Shown here: positions 43,956-52,448 of the stretch, piece by piece
How positions within the stretch are numbered: the stretch's first letter is position 1
How the letters are laid out: each line of letters begins with the position of its first letter
Assembly (NCBI GenBank): GCA_965227935.1
Contig: CBDDGS010000019.1
Span: 186,001-250,000, forward strand
Origin: JAWPMT01 sp965227935
GTDB taxonomy: Bacteria; Bacteroidota; Bacteroidia; Cytophagales; Cyclobacteriaceae
Length of the DNA stretch: 64,000 nucleotides
Direction of reading: 5' to 3'
Notes under the pieces: model-generated
Seen by the model: the letters and a program-made list of their open reading frames with translations, nothing else
The model's database searches: none
What the model was told of the DNA's origin: nothing
Translations under genes and position numbers: made by a program

Positions 43956-44486
43956 ATGTCGGAATTACGGAAAGCCAAAAGTGATCATGTCTATTTCCTG
44001 ACGTCTACAGTTGTGGGCTGGATTGATGTGTTCACAAGGCGTGAGTACTGTGAAATATTGCTAGATAGCTTACAGTATAGCCAGCAAAACAAGTCTTTGG
44101 AGATATACGCTTATGTGATTATGCCCAGCCACCTACACCTTGTAGCAAGGAGGTCAGAGGGTTCGCTGAGTGACTTTCTCAGAGACTTTAAGAGTTTTAC
44201 GGCGAAGACCATAATGGAAGACATCGAAGAAAATCCAAGAGAAAGCAGGAAGGAGTGGTTGATGCACATGTTTCGGTTCCACGCGAAGTACCAGGCGCAG
44301 AATAAGGAGTTGATGTTTTGGCAGAAGACCAATCATCCAATTGAATTGGACTCACCGTCATTAGTTGATCAAAAGATCGACTATGTACATCAGAACCCTG
44401 TTACCGCAGGTATTGTGACTGATGATAGCTACTATGTCTATAGTAGTGCTAATCCTCTCAGTAGGCTAAAAGTCCATTCAACTTAA
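43956..44486 (+). mobile_element. REP-associated tyrosine transposase (RAYT, Y1/HUH family)
   Basis: A 176-residue single-strand DNA transposase of the IS200/IS605-related RAYT group. The HUH motif is MPSHLHLVA; the N-terminal VYFLTSTVVGWIDVFTR and the downstream FRDFKSFTAKTIM segment are typical; the C-terminal YVHQNPVTAGIV region is a RAYT hallmark. ATG 43956 is chosen; a TTG at 43950 is also in frame. It is flanked by inverted REP-like hairpins, as expected of these usually single-copy domesticated transposases that mobilise REP sequences. Its sequence is complete, so it may be active. Confidence 0.9.
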
Positions 44487-44510
44487 GGGATTCGGCCCTG
44501 GAGGCCCTGA

Positions 44511-44539
44511 AATAGTCATCACTCGGCTGGAGCCGAGCG
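44511..44539 (-). repeat. Right REP-like end of the RAYT unit (inverted)
   Basis: The reverse complement of 43901-43929, with three mismatched positions in the spacer; the palindrome is at 44522-44537. It begins about 25 bp after the transposase stop. The remaining bases to the dnaE stop (44540-44597) include a GTGGGGC stretch that has an inverted partner near 43887, hinting that the unit extends slightly beyond the hairpins. Confidence 0.7.
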
Positions 44540-44597
44540 ATTGTTTAAGGAGGCATAGTGAGTGGGGCCGTGCGAGGGGCCTGTGCGCCTCCCAATC

Positions 44598-47500
44598 CTA
44601 AGTCAGCACCTTGTACCTCACCTGCTCGAGTTGCTCCAGTTCTTTGATGAGTTCTCCGTTGGGCTCGACGGCATTCTTCCGACTAGTCATCTCCAGCAGG
44701 ATGTTTTGGTCCTCAAACTGAGATGCCACATTGAGGCGAATAAGTCCCTTACCAGGGTGCTTTTGCACGATCTCTTCCAGCTCGTTGACAAGGATGTCGT
44801 TGACGTCCTCAGCACGGACACGGAGCTCGAGGCCCTTGGCACGCTCACGTACATCACCCAGGAACTCGATGTTGCGGATCTTGAACTCCAGCTCCTCAGT
44901 ATTCCATCGACTGCCAACGTGACCGGTTACATAAAGGAACCATCCGGTCTCCAGGAAGCTCTTGAATTTCAAGTAAGTGTCGGAGAAGAGGAAAAACTGG
45001 TGGCTGTCATTGTAGTCTTCCAGGACCATCTGGCCAAAGGGTTTGCCGGTCTTGGTCGTTCGATGTTGCACGCTACTCACCACTCCACCAAACCGGGCTT
45101 CTTTCCCCTGCAGTTTCGGCAGATCCTTTAGGTCTCCCAGGCTTGAGTTGGTGAAGAACCTCATCTCGAAAGAGTACTCGTCCAGTGGATGGCCGGTGAT
45201 ATACAAACCCACCATTTCCTTTTCGATATTCAGCTCCTCGATCTTGCCATAGGGTTCGATGTGGCCCGCCTTGGGCTTCAATGCGGGGGCGTCATCATTG
45301 CCGGGCCCACCAAAGAGAGACGCCTGCTGACTTTCTGCCTCGAGTGCCATCTTGTTGGCATAACGGATGGCTTTCTCGATGAGTGAGGAGCCGTCATCGT
45401 CTGTCTCCACGTACTGCCGACGATGGTAGCTCTCGAAACAATCAAAGCCACCGGCCTTGGCGAGGCTTTCGAAGGATTTCTTATTGACGGCCCTCAGATT
45501 GACACGGCAGGAAAAGTCGAAGATATCCTTGAATGGACCGTTGGCGTCGCGCTCTTCGATGATGGCTTGTACGGCACTCTCTCCCGTGCCCTTGATCGCT
45601 CCCAATCCAAAGCGTATCTCGCCGACTTCGTTGACGATGAAGTGCTGGTCGGATTCGTTCACGTTCGGGCCGAGGACTTTGATGCCCTGGTTGCGGCACT
45701 CCTCCATGAAGAAGCTCACCTTCTCAATATTGCTCTGGTTGTGTGTGAGCACCGAGGCCATGTACTCCGCCGGATAGTTGGCCTTGAGGTATCCCGTGTG
45801 ATAGGCGACGACGGAGTAGCAGGTACTGTGGGATTTGTTGAAGGCGTACGCTGCAAAAGCCTCCCAGTCTTTCCAGATCTTCTCGAGCTTCTCCTCGGGA
45901 TGGCCATTGTCGATCGCCTGGTTGATGAACTTGGGCTTCATCTCATCCAGCACCGCTCGCTTCTTCTTACCCATGGCTTTTCGAAGGACGTCGGCTTCAC
46001 CCTTGGTGAAGCTGGCCAGCTTCTGTGATAGGAGCATCACCTGCTCCTGGTAGACGGTGATACCATAGGTCTCCGCCAAAAACTCCTCCATCGCATCGAG
46101 ATCGTAGTCGATGGCCTGCTGCCCATGCTTTCTCTTGATGAAGTCGGGGATGTACTCCATCGGCCCGGGTCGGTACAGAGCGTTCATGGCGATGAGGTCC
46201 TCAAACTTGTCCGGCTTCAGTGAGCGCAGGTGTTTTTGCATGCCCGGAGACTCAAACTGGAAGGTACCGTTTGTCTCTCCGCGTTGATAGAGTTCGTAAG
46301 TCTTTTGATCGTCGAGTGGGACTGCGTCGACGTCTATCTTGATCCCGTGGCGCTTCTCTACATTCTCTACGGCCGTCTTGATAATGGAAAGCGTCTTGAG
46401 GCCGAGGAAGTCCATCTTCAGCATGCCGGCGGACTCCACCACGCTGTTGTCAAACTGGGTGACCATCAGCTCGGAATCTTTGGCCTTTGCCATAGGAATG
46501 AACTTGGTCATGTCATCCGGAGTGATGATGACGCCGCAGGCATGGATGCCAGTATTACGAAGCGACCCTTCGAGCACTACCGCCTGGTTGAGGACCTGCC
46601 CAGGAAGGTCGGTTTGGGTCTTCATCTCTTCCAGTTCCGGGACTTCTTCGAAGACCTTGGAGAATTTGGCACCGGGACGTTCTGGCACCAGTTTGGCGAT
46701 TGCATCAGTGTCTGGAAGGGGCAGCTCCATCACGCGACCCGCATCGCGGATCGCTGACTTTGGTGCCATGGTACCGTAGGTGACGATCTGGGCTACCTGG
46801 TTGAAGCCGTACTTGTTGACGACATATTCTATGACCTTTTCACGGCCTTCATTGTCGAAGTCGATATCAATATCCGGCAGTGACACCCGGTCGGGATTGA
46901 GGAATCGCTCAAATAGTAAGTCGTACGCGATGGGGTCCACATTGGTGATTCCGATGCAGTAGGCCACCACGGAGCCAGCAGCTGAGCCTCGACCGGGGCC
47001 TACAGAGACATCCATTTCCCGGGCCTTCGAAGTGAAGTCCTGTACGATCAGGAAGTAGCCGGGATATCCGGTATTCTCTATTGTAGCGAGCTCGAAATCG
47101 ATTCGCTCCCGGATCTCATCTGTCAACTCAGGGTACCTCTTTTTGGCACCTTCGTAGGTGAGGTATTTCAGGTAGGCGTTTTCTCCGCGTTTACCTCCGT
47201 CCTTCTCATCCTCAGGATCCTTGAATTCTTCCGGGATATCGAAGGCGGGTAGGAGCACATCTCTTTCGAGCTTGTATTCCTCTATTTTGCCCAGAATCTC
47301 GCTGATGTTTTCTATGGCCTCTGGTAGATCAGTGAAGGTCTCCTTCATCTCTTCCTGCGTCTTGAAGAAGAAATTGTTGTTAGGAAGACCCGGCCTGAAA
47401 CCGCGACCGCGACCGATGGGTGTGCTCTGCTTTTCGTTCTCTTTGATGCATATCAGCACATCGTGGGCCTTGGAGTCTTCCTGATCCAGGTAGAAAAGTT

Positions 47501-48824
47501 CGTTCGTCGCGATGAACTTCAGGTCGTGCTTTCGGCCCATTTGGACGAGCACTTCGTTGAGGTGGTCTTCCTCCTCCAGGCCGTGGCGCTGGACCTCCAG
47601 ATAGAAGTCGTCCCCAAAGACATCCTTCCACCATCGGAGCGCTTGTTCTGCCTGGGTCTCACCAACATTGAGGATCAGGTGCGGGATCTCCCCCCGCAAC
47701 CCACCACTCAGTGCAATGAGCCCTTCGCTGTATTCTTTGATCAGCTCCTTGTCAATTCTTGGGTAGAGCCCGTACAGACCTTCGGAGTAGCCCAGGGAGC
47801 TAAGCTTGGCCAGGTTGTGGTAGCCTGTCTTGTTTTTGGCGAGCAGCACCTGCTGGAAACGGCGGTCGGGATTGTCCTTGGTAAATTTGGTTTTGGTGCG
47901 CTCTTCGGCCACGAAAAACTCACAACCGACGATAGGGGTAATGCCATTGTCTAGTGCCGCTTTCACAAATTTGAAGGCGCCAAACATGTTGCCTAGGTCG
48001 GTCATGGCCACCGCGGGCATCTCATACTCTTTGGCCTTGACTATGATCTCTGTGACATCCGGTGTCGCCTGCAGTACCGAAAACTGAGAATGGACATGAA
48101 GGTGGCAAAAGGGACTGACAATGTCCTTGGCCTCGACCACCGTCTCGCTGAGCATGCCCTTTGATTTCTCGCGGATCCATGCAAAGTTGGCTGTGTCGAG
48201 ATCTGGCGCTTCATACTCGATGTCCGCGGGTGCGGTGGTGTCATAAGGCTTGACGACCTCCCGCTTCAGTAGCTCGAAAAAGGCCTTGGCCGTGGCGTCG
48301 ACATCGTAAGCAGCGTCGTGAGCATCACCAAAACCTTCACCGAAGAGTTTCTCATAGAGCTCAATGAGACGCGGCTGCTTCAGCCTGCCACCGAGACCTC
48401 CCGCCAGCTGGCAGTATTCGACAGTCTCTACGGACGTGTCTATGTTCGGCATGTCGGCAAGTACGTTGTCCTGTTGGGTACGTAGGTATTCCGCGCCGAT
48501 GATCTTGTTGTCAAACTCGATATTGTGACCGATCAGTACCTGCGCTTTGGCTACATCCTCGGTAAACTTCTCCAGGACTTGCTTCAGGTCTTCACCCACC
48601 TCCAAGGCTCGTGCTGTGGAGATGCCATGGACTTTTTCGGCATTGAAAGGAATGGTGAATCCCTCAGGCTTTACGATGTGGTTGCCTGTCGAAAGCAGCT
48701 TGCCCTGGGGGTCGTGTAGCTGCCAGGCGATCTGCACCAACCTCGGCCAGTTGTCCAGGTCTTCTAAGGGTGCCGTTTTATTGTGGGGGAGACCTGTTGT
48801 CTCCGTGTCAAATATCAAGTACAT
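44598..48824 (-). CDS. dnaE: DNA polymerase III alpha subunit with N-terminal DnaQ-like exonuclease
   Basis: A 1408-residue replicative polymerase. Residues 1-185 form a DEDD exonuclease (Asp6 and Glu8 in FDTETTG, Asp105 in NIEFD, His169/Asp174 in DAHDAAYDVD), a built-in proofreading unit. The PHP domain follows from about 238 (CHLHVHSQFSVL), then the C-family polymerase core with GPGRGSAAGSVVAYCIG and the catalytic Asp triad in LPDIDIDFD (651-655). Next come the thumb and fingers, and the OB fold near the C-terminus (ARFGGVVSSVQHRTTKTGKP). It differs from PolC, where the exonuclease is inserted in PHP. Similar N-terminal fusions are, as I recall, known in some Bacteroidota. Confidence 0.95.
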   Translation of the reverse strand: MYLIFDTETTGLPHNKTAPLEDLDNWPRLVQIAWQLHDPQGKLLSTGNHIVKPEGFTIPFNAEKVHGISTARALEVGEDLKQVLEKFTEDVAKAQVLIGHNIEFDNKIIGAEYLRTQQDNVLADMPNIDTSVETVEYCQLAGGLGGRLKQPRLIELYEKLFGEGFGDAHDAAYDVDATAKAFFELLKREVVKPYDTTAPADIEYEAPDLDTANFAWIREKSKGMLSETVVEAKDIVSPFCHLHVHSQFSVLQATPDVTEIIVKAKEYEMPAVAMTDLGNMFGAFKFVKAALDNGITPIVGCEFFVAEERTKTKFTKDNPDRRFQQVLLAKNKTGYHNLAKLSSLGYSEGLYGLYPRIDKELIKEYSEGLIALSGGLRGEIPHLILNVGETQAEQALRWWKDVFGDDFYLEVQRHGLEEEDHLNEVLVQMGRKHDLKFIATNELFYLDQEDSKAHDVLICIKENEKQSTPIGRGRGFRPGLPNNNFFFKTQEEMKETFTDLPEAIENISEILGKIEEYKLERDVLLPAFDIPEEFKDPEDEKDGGKRGENAYLKYLTYEGAKKRYPELTDEIRERIDFELATIENTGYPGYFLIVQDFTSKAREMDVSVGPGRGSAAGSVVAYCIGITNVDPIAYDLLFERFLNPDRVSLPDIDIDFDNEGREKVIEYVVNKYGFNQVAQIVTYGTMAPKSAIRDAGRVMELPLPDTDAIAKLVPERPGAKFSKVFEEVPELEEMKTQTDLPGQVLNQAVVLEGSLRNTGIHACGVIITPDDMTKFIPMAKAKDSELMVTQFDNSVVESAGMLKMDFLGLKTLSIIKTAVENVEKRHGIKIDVDAVPLDDQKTYELYQRGETNGTFQFESPGMQKHLRSLKPDKFEDLIAMNALYRPGPMEYIPDFIKRKHGQQAIDYDLDAMEEFLAETYGITVYQEQVMLLSQKLASFTKGEADVLRKAMGKKKRAVLDEMKPKFINQAIDNGHPEEKLEKIWKDWEAFAAYAFNKSHSTCYSVVAYHTGYLKANYPAEYMASVLTHNQSNIEKVSFFMEECRNQGIKVLGPNVNESDQHFIVNEVGEIRFGLGAIKGTGESAVQAIIEERDANGPFKDIFDFSCRVNLRAVNKKSFESLAKAGGFDCFESYHRRQYVETDDDGSSLIEKAIRYANKMALEAESQQASLFGGPGNDDAPALKPKAGHIEPYGKIEELNIEKEMVGLYITGHPLDEYSFEMRFFTNSSLGDLKDLPKLQGKEARFGGVVSSVQHRTTKTGKPFGQMVLEDYNDSHQFFLFSDTYLKFKSFLETGWFLYVTGHVGSRWNTEELEFKIRNIEFLGDVRERAKGLELRVRAEDVNDILVNELEEIVQKHPGKGLIRLNVASQFEDQNILLEMTSRKNAVEPNGELIKELEQLEQVRYKVLT

Positions 48825-48997
48825 AGGCGGGCTTCTTCTTCTTATCGAGCTGAGGAACCGCCTTCTCGATTCGCATCAACTCACTCCATTTTACTCTGGG
48901 AAATAAAGAGCAAAATAAAGAAAATCGAGGCGAGCTCCCGACTTCTTCGGAGGGAGTTTTCCACTGATTGCCTGAGTCCGGTACTGTGGATATCTGG

Positions 48998-49855
48998 CTA
49001 GGCTATTGCCGGCTCTATCTTCGGCCAAATGGCTACGATGTAGTCATTGAGCCGCCGAACCAGTCGCTTGGAATTCCAATACTTTAAGTGCGAAGCGAGA
49101 TTCCAAAAAGTCAACACATCCCCGACGTTGATCTGCTTATCGACGACGGGTGCGTTCTGATAGTTCGCATTGAGGAACTTGATAGGATATCCCATTGGGT
49201 CATTCTTGTCATAGATGTTTTCCCATTTGCTGTGAGGCTGCAAGTCGGGGCTTATGGCCGAGCCGGGAAATGCAATGGGTTGGAGACTGTCGAGGGGTCG
49301 GCTGGTAGCGAAGATTGGGATATTGTTGCCATACGCATACAGGGCCAGGAGCGTTTCCATTCTTTCGAATGGGGTCCCGCCGAGAGGATCGTCCGTGCCT
49401 GGGTTTTTCGTTGCCCATTGTTGCCTGTCCCAAATATGGTTGTTGATGATTTCAGTGCCCATGGAAGAAGAAAGAATGATAAGTGGGCTATTCTCCAGGA
49501 GCTGACCCTGGAGGGTCTGTATGTCTCGGTGGACCTGCGCGTGGATCTTATCATACACATCGGAAGGCTGGTTGGGTCTGCCTCCGTAGTTGATCAGGTC
49601 AGTGATATTGGTGATAAGGAATCTTCTAAGGGGCCACGATTTCACCTTTAGTTCCTCTTGCTCCTCCAGTCTTCTGAGAAGCTCTACCTGCCCCGTGTCC
49701 AGCACTGAGTACCAGTCCACGAAGTGATAAGCGATTTGTGAGCTATCTACGCCATCTTTTTCGAGGCATTTCCAAAGCCTGCCAAGAAACTTTTCCTGCG
49801 CATCGAAGCCGCTCATGCCAGAGCCTCTAATGATGAGAATTCCGAGTCTTTTCAT
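48998..49855 (-). CDS. Hypothetical protein, possible alpha/beta-hydrolase-like fold
   Basis: About 285 residues from the ATG at 49855 (KRLGILIIRGSG). No family is certain. The N-terminal LGILIIRGSGMSG and the central SPLIILSSSMGTEIINNHIW look like the first strand and nucleophile elbow of an alpha/beta hydrolase, with SxSMG where GxSxG is usual. Later segments IPIFATSRPLD and LTFWNLASHLKYW could hold the acid and histidine. No signal peptide or membrane segment. It may be an esterase or lipase-like protein, or a non-catalytic relative. Confidence 0.65.
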   Translation of the reverse strand: MKRLGILIIRGSGMSGFDAQEKFLGRLWKCLEKDGVDSSQIAYHFVDWYSVLDTGQVELLRRLEEQEELKVKSWPLRRFLITNITDLINYGGRPNQPSDVYDKIHAQVHRDIQTLQGQLLENSPLIILSSSMGTEIINNHIWDRQQWATKNPGTDDPLGGTPFERMETLLALYAYGNNIPIFATSRPLDSLQPIAFPGSAISPDLQPHSKWENIYDKNDPMGYPIKFLNANYQNAPVVDKQINVGDVLTFWNLASHLKYWNSKRLVRRLNDYIVAIWPKIEPAIA

Positions 49856-49950
49856 AGGTGTATGAGTGAGACTCGGAATATACAAAGGAGTCAGTTCAAA
49901 TGCCCGCGGGCTTCAACAAAGAATCGTAAAATACGCGATTGTGGTTACGG

Positions 49951-52386
49951 CTATTCGTCTTTCAATGATTTGGCTGGATTCGCTCTCGCGGCCCTGTAAG
50001 ATTGTGAGCCCATCGCCAACCAGGCTACGACGAACGATATTGCTCCCGCGAGGACGAAGGTCAGAGGCTTAAGGGCAGTGCGGTACTCAAAGTCTGTTAA
50101 CCAGACATTCATGAAGTAGTACGCAATTGGGGCAGCAATCAGCACTGCGATACCAATGAGCTTCATAAAATCTCTGGATAGGAGGCCAATGATGCTGGGA
50201 ATGCTGGCCCCAAGCACCTTACGAACGCCAATTTCCTTGGTCCTCTGCTCGGCGGTAAATGATGCCAGTCCAAACAATCCCAGGCAGGCAATAAATACTG
50301 ACAGGAAGGCAAATACCTGGAAGATTTGGCCGATGCGCTGTTCGTTTTCGTAGAGGGCATTGAATTGGTCGTCGAGGAACTTGTAGGCAAAGGGTTGCCC
50401 CGGGGCAAACTCCTCCCACGTCTGCTCTAGAAAATCGATGGTCTGGTTCAGGTCTTCAGTTTTGACCTTGTACAGAGCTGTGCTACGAACACCCTTGTGG
50501 TAATGGAATACCAGCGGGCTGATTGCGTGCTTCATACTTCGGTAATGGAAGTTCTTAACCACCCCAATAATGCGGTAGCCTGTCACTTCTGGCTCGTCAC
50601 CGTTGCCACCATAGGTGTAGATCTTGTCATTCAAGGGGTCATCATAGCCAAACTGCTCTATGGCGGCTTCATTGAGGATCACCGCGGTGCTGTCGCTGCC
50701 CATTTCTTTTGAGAAAAAACGACCCTCAGCCAACTCGATCTCGAGTGTTTGGAAGAAGTCGTCTCCGACGTGGGCTTCGTCAATGACCAGGCTCTGGTCC
50801 GAAGATGCTTCCGGCGTGCGAAAATAGAGGTCACTGTTGTTGCCGTGCCCTGTAGGGGCGAAGTTGGTCAGCGTATTGGAGATGATGCCTGAGTGGCGTG
50901 CGGACTCAGTACGGAATGAATAGGCCTTATCCCGAAGTAGCCAGGTGTCTTCTACCTGTAAGACTTGGTCTTTGTTGAAACCGAGGTCCTTACTCTGGAT
51001 GTAGGCCAACTGATCCGAGACGATGCCCGTTCCGATGATCATGATGATGGAAATGCCAAACTGAAAGACCACCAATGTACTCCTGATGGCACCGGATCTC
51101 ATTCCTTGCCGGACTTTGCCTTTGAGCACCTCTACAGGCTTGAATGCTGAAAGGTAAAAGGCCGGATAGCTGCCGGCAAGCAACGAGGCCATGACAAGGA
51201 CTATCACCATGGGTATCAGAAAACGACCCTCAAATAAGGCGGAATAATTCAGCTCCTTCAGAGCGAGGTCATTGACTGCGGGAAGGAGTAGGAAGGTGAG
51301 CAGATAGGCCAGGATGAAGGAAATGCTACTGATCACGAAGGCCTCAGCCAAAAACTGATTCACCAGTTGTCCTTTGAGGGCGCCCATTGCTTTCCTCACA
51401 CCCACTTCTTTGGCCCGGTTGGCCGACCTGGCTGTCGCCAGGTTCATGAAGTTGATGCAGGCGAGCAGCAGAATGAATACGCCAATTGCTCCAAAAATGT
51501 AGATGTATTTGATGTCGCCGTTGGCGCCCAACTCGCCGTCCCTTTGTGAATGAAGATGGATGTCTGTCAAAGGCATCAATGAGAAACTCAAGGCATTTCC
51601 ACTCTCGTGGAATTCCTCCATGTTCATATTGAGGAATTGCTGAATCAACGGAGCACAATACTTCTCGGTCATTTCTGGAAACTTTGACTCCAGTTGAGCG
51701 GCGGATTTGCCCTCTCGCAGTTTGATGTACGTATTGAAATTGGTACTCAACCAGTGGCCACTCCGTGCCCATTCTACAGATTCCATGGATAGGATCATAT
51801 TTTGGCGGAAGTGAGAGGAGGCTGGAAGATCCTCATACACTGCGGTCACCTCGTAATCTGTGTTATTGCCCAGTACCAATACCTCTCCGACAGGATCGAT
51901 ATCCCCAAATATTTTGGTCGCGGCCGTTTCGTCTAGAGCAATGACGTTTGGTCGATCCAGGGCTGTTTTTGCATCGCCATACTTGAGCTTCACTGTGAAG
52001 AACTCGAAGAAATTGGAGTCTGCGAGGAGTACCTGGTCCTCTTTGAATGTCTCGGTCTGGTTCTTGCGTTTGACAAACCAGGTGCCACTGCGTCGAATTT
52101 TCGTGAAGTCCTCTACCTCTGGGTAGTCGCTGGCAATCGCCGCTCCGGTAGGGAAGCCAACCTTCGCGGATGCGTGATCGGTGCCATTGAGGGTCGCGAA
52201 AAAGTGTACGCGATGGATACGGTCTGCATCTTCATGGAACTGATCGAAACTCAGTTCGTCGATGACATACAAGGAGATGAGCAGGAAGCTGGTGAGGCCT
52301 ATTGAGAACCCCAGGATGTTGACCAGCGAATAGAATTTATGCTTGCTGAGGCTGCGAACCGCAACAAGGAGGTAATTTTTGATCAT
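49951..52386 (-). CDS. MacB/FtsX-type ABC transporter permease (downstream paralogue)
   Basis: An 811-residue membrane protein: an N-terminal helix (about 20-45), a large periplasmic MacB-type domain, FtsX core helices (about 285-440), a second periplasmic domain and a final FtsX block (about 690-800) with the family string FTAEQRTKEIGVRKVLGAS. It ends QSYRAARANPAKSLKDE. These double-length permeases are abundant in Bacteroidota and normally need a separate MacB/LolD-like ATPase; none is adjacent. It may export peptides or lipids or act in mechanotransmission. It follows a close paralogue after 62 bp. Confidence 0.88.
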   Translation of the reverse strand: MIKNYLLVAVRSLSKHKFYSLVNILGFSIGLTSFLLISLYVIDELSFDQFHEDADRIHRVHFFATLNGTDHASAKVGFPTGAAIASDYPEVEDFTKIRRSGTWFVKRKNQTETFKEDQVLLADSNFFEFFTVKLKYGDAKTALDRPNVIALDETAATKIFGDIDPVGEVLVLGNNTDYEVTAVYEDLPASSHFRQNMILSMESVEWARSGHWLSTNFNTYIKLREGKSAAQLESKFPEMTEKYCAPLIQQFLNMNMEEFHESGNALSFSLMPLTDIHLHSQRDGELGANGDIKYIYIFGAIGVFILLLACINFMNLATARSANRAKEVGVRKAMGALKGQLVNQFLAEAFVISSISFILAYLLTFLLLPAVNDLALKELNYSALFEGRFLIPMVIVLVMASLLAGSYPAFYLSAFKPVEVLKGKVRQGMRSGAIRSTLVVFQFGISIIMIIGTGIVSDQLAYIQSKDLGFNKDQVLQVEDTWLLRDKAYSFRTESARHSGIISNTLTNFAPTGHGNNSDLYFRTPEASSDQSLVIDEAHVGDDFFQTLEIELAEGRFFSKEMGSDSTAVILNEAAIEQFGYDDPLNDKIYTYGGNGDEPEVTGYRIIGVVKNFHYRSMKHAISPLVFHYHKGVRSTALYKVKTEDLNQTIDFLEQTWEEFAPGQPFAYKFLDDQFNALYENEQRIGQIFQVFAFLSVFIACLGLFGLASFTAEQRTKEIGVRKVLGASIPSIIGLLSRDFMKLIGIAVLIAAPIAYYFMNVWLTDFEYRTALKPLTFVLAGAISFVVAWLAMGSQSYRAARANPAKSLKDE

Positions 52387-52448
52387 GGGCTTTTGACGTG
52401 AATAGGGGATGCCAGGCCGCCATCGTCGGCCCGGCTAAGGCTTTCGGG

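Noticed and set aside
44543..44558. A possible third copy of the structured 123-bp element (shared string AGGAGGCATAG)
   Set aside because: Only about 11 bases match; neither the hairpin partner nor the GTGACGA or GGTTAAAACTAAA blocks follow. It may be chance or a truncated remnant.
45423..46028. A 201-codon open frame on the plus strand inside dnaE
   Set aside because: It is antisense to conserved polymerase sequence with no recognisable motif.
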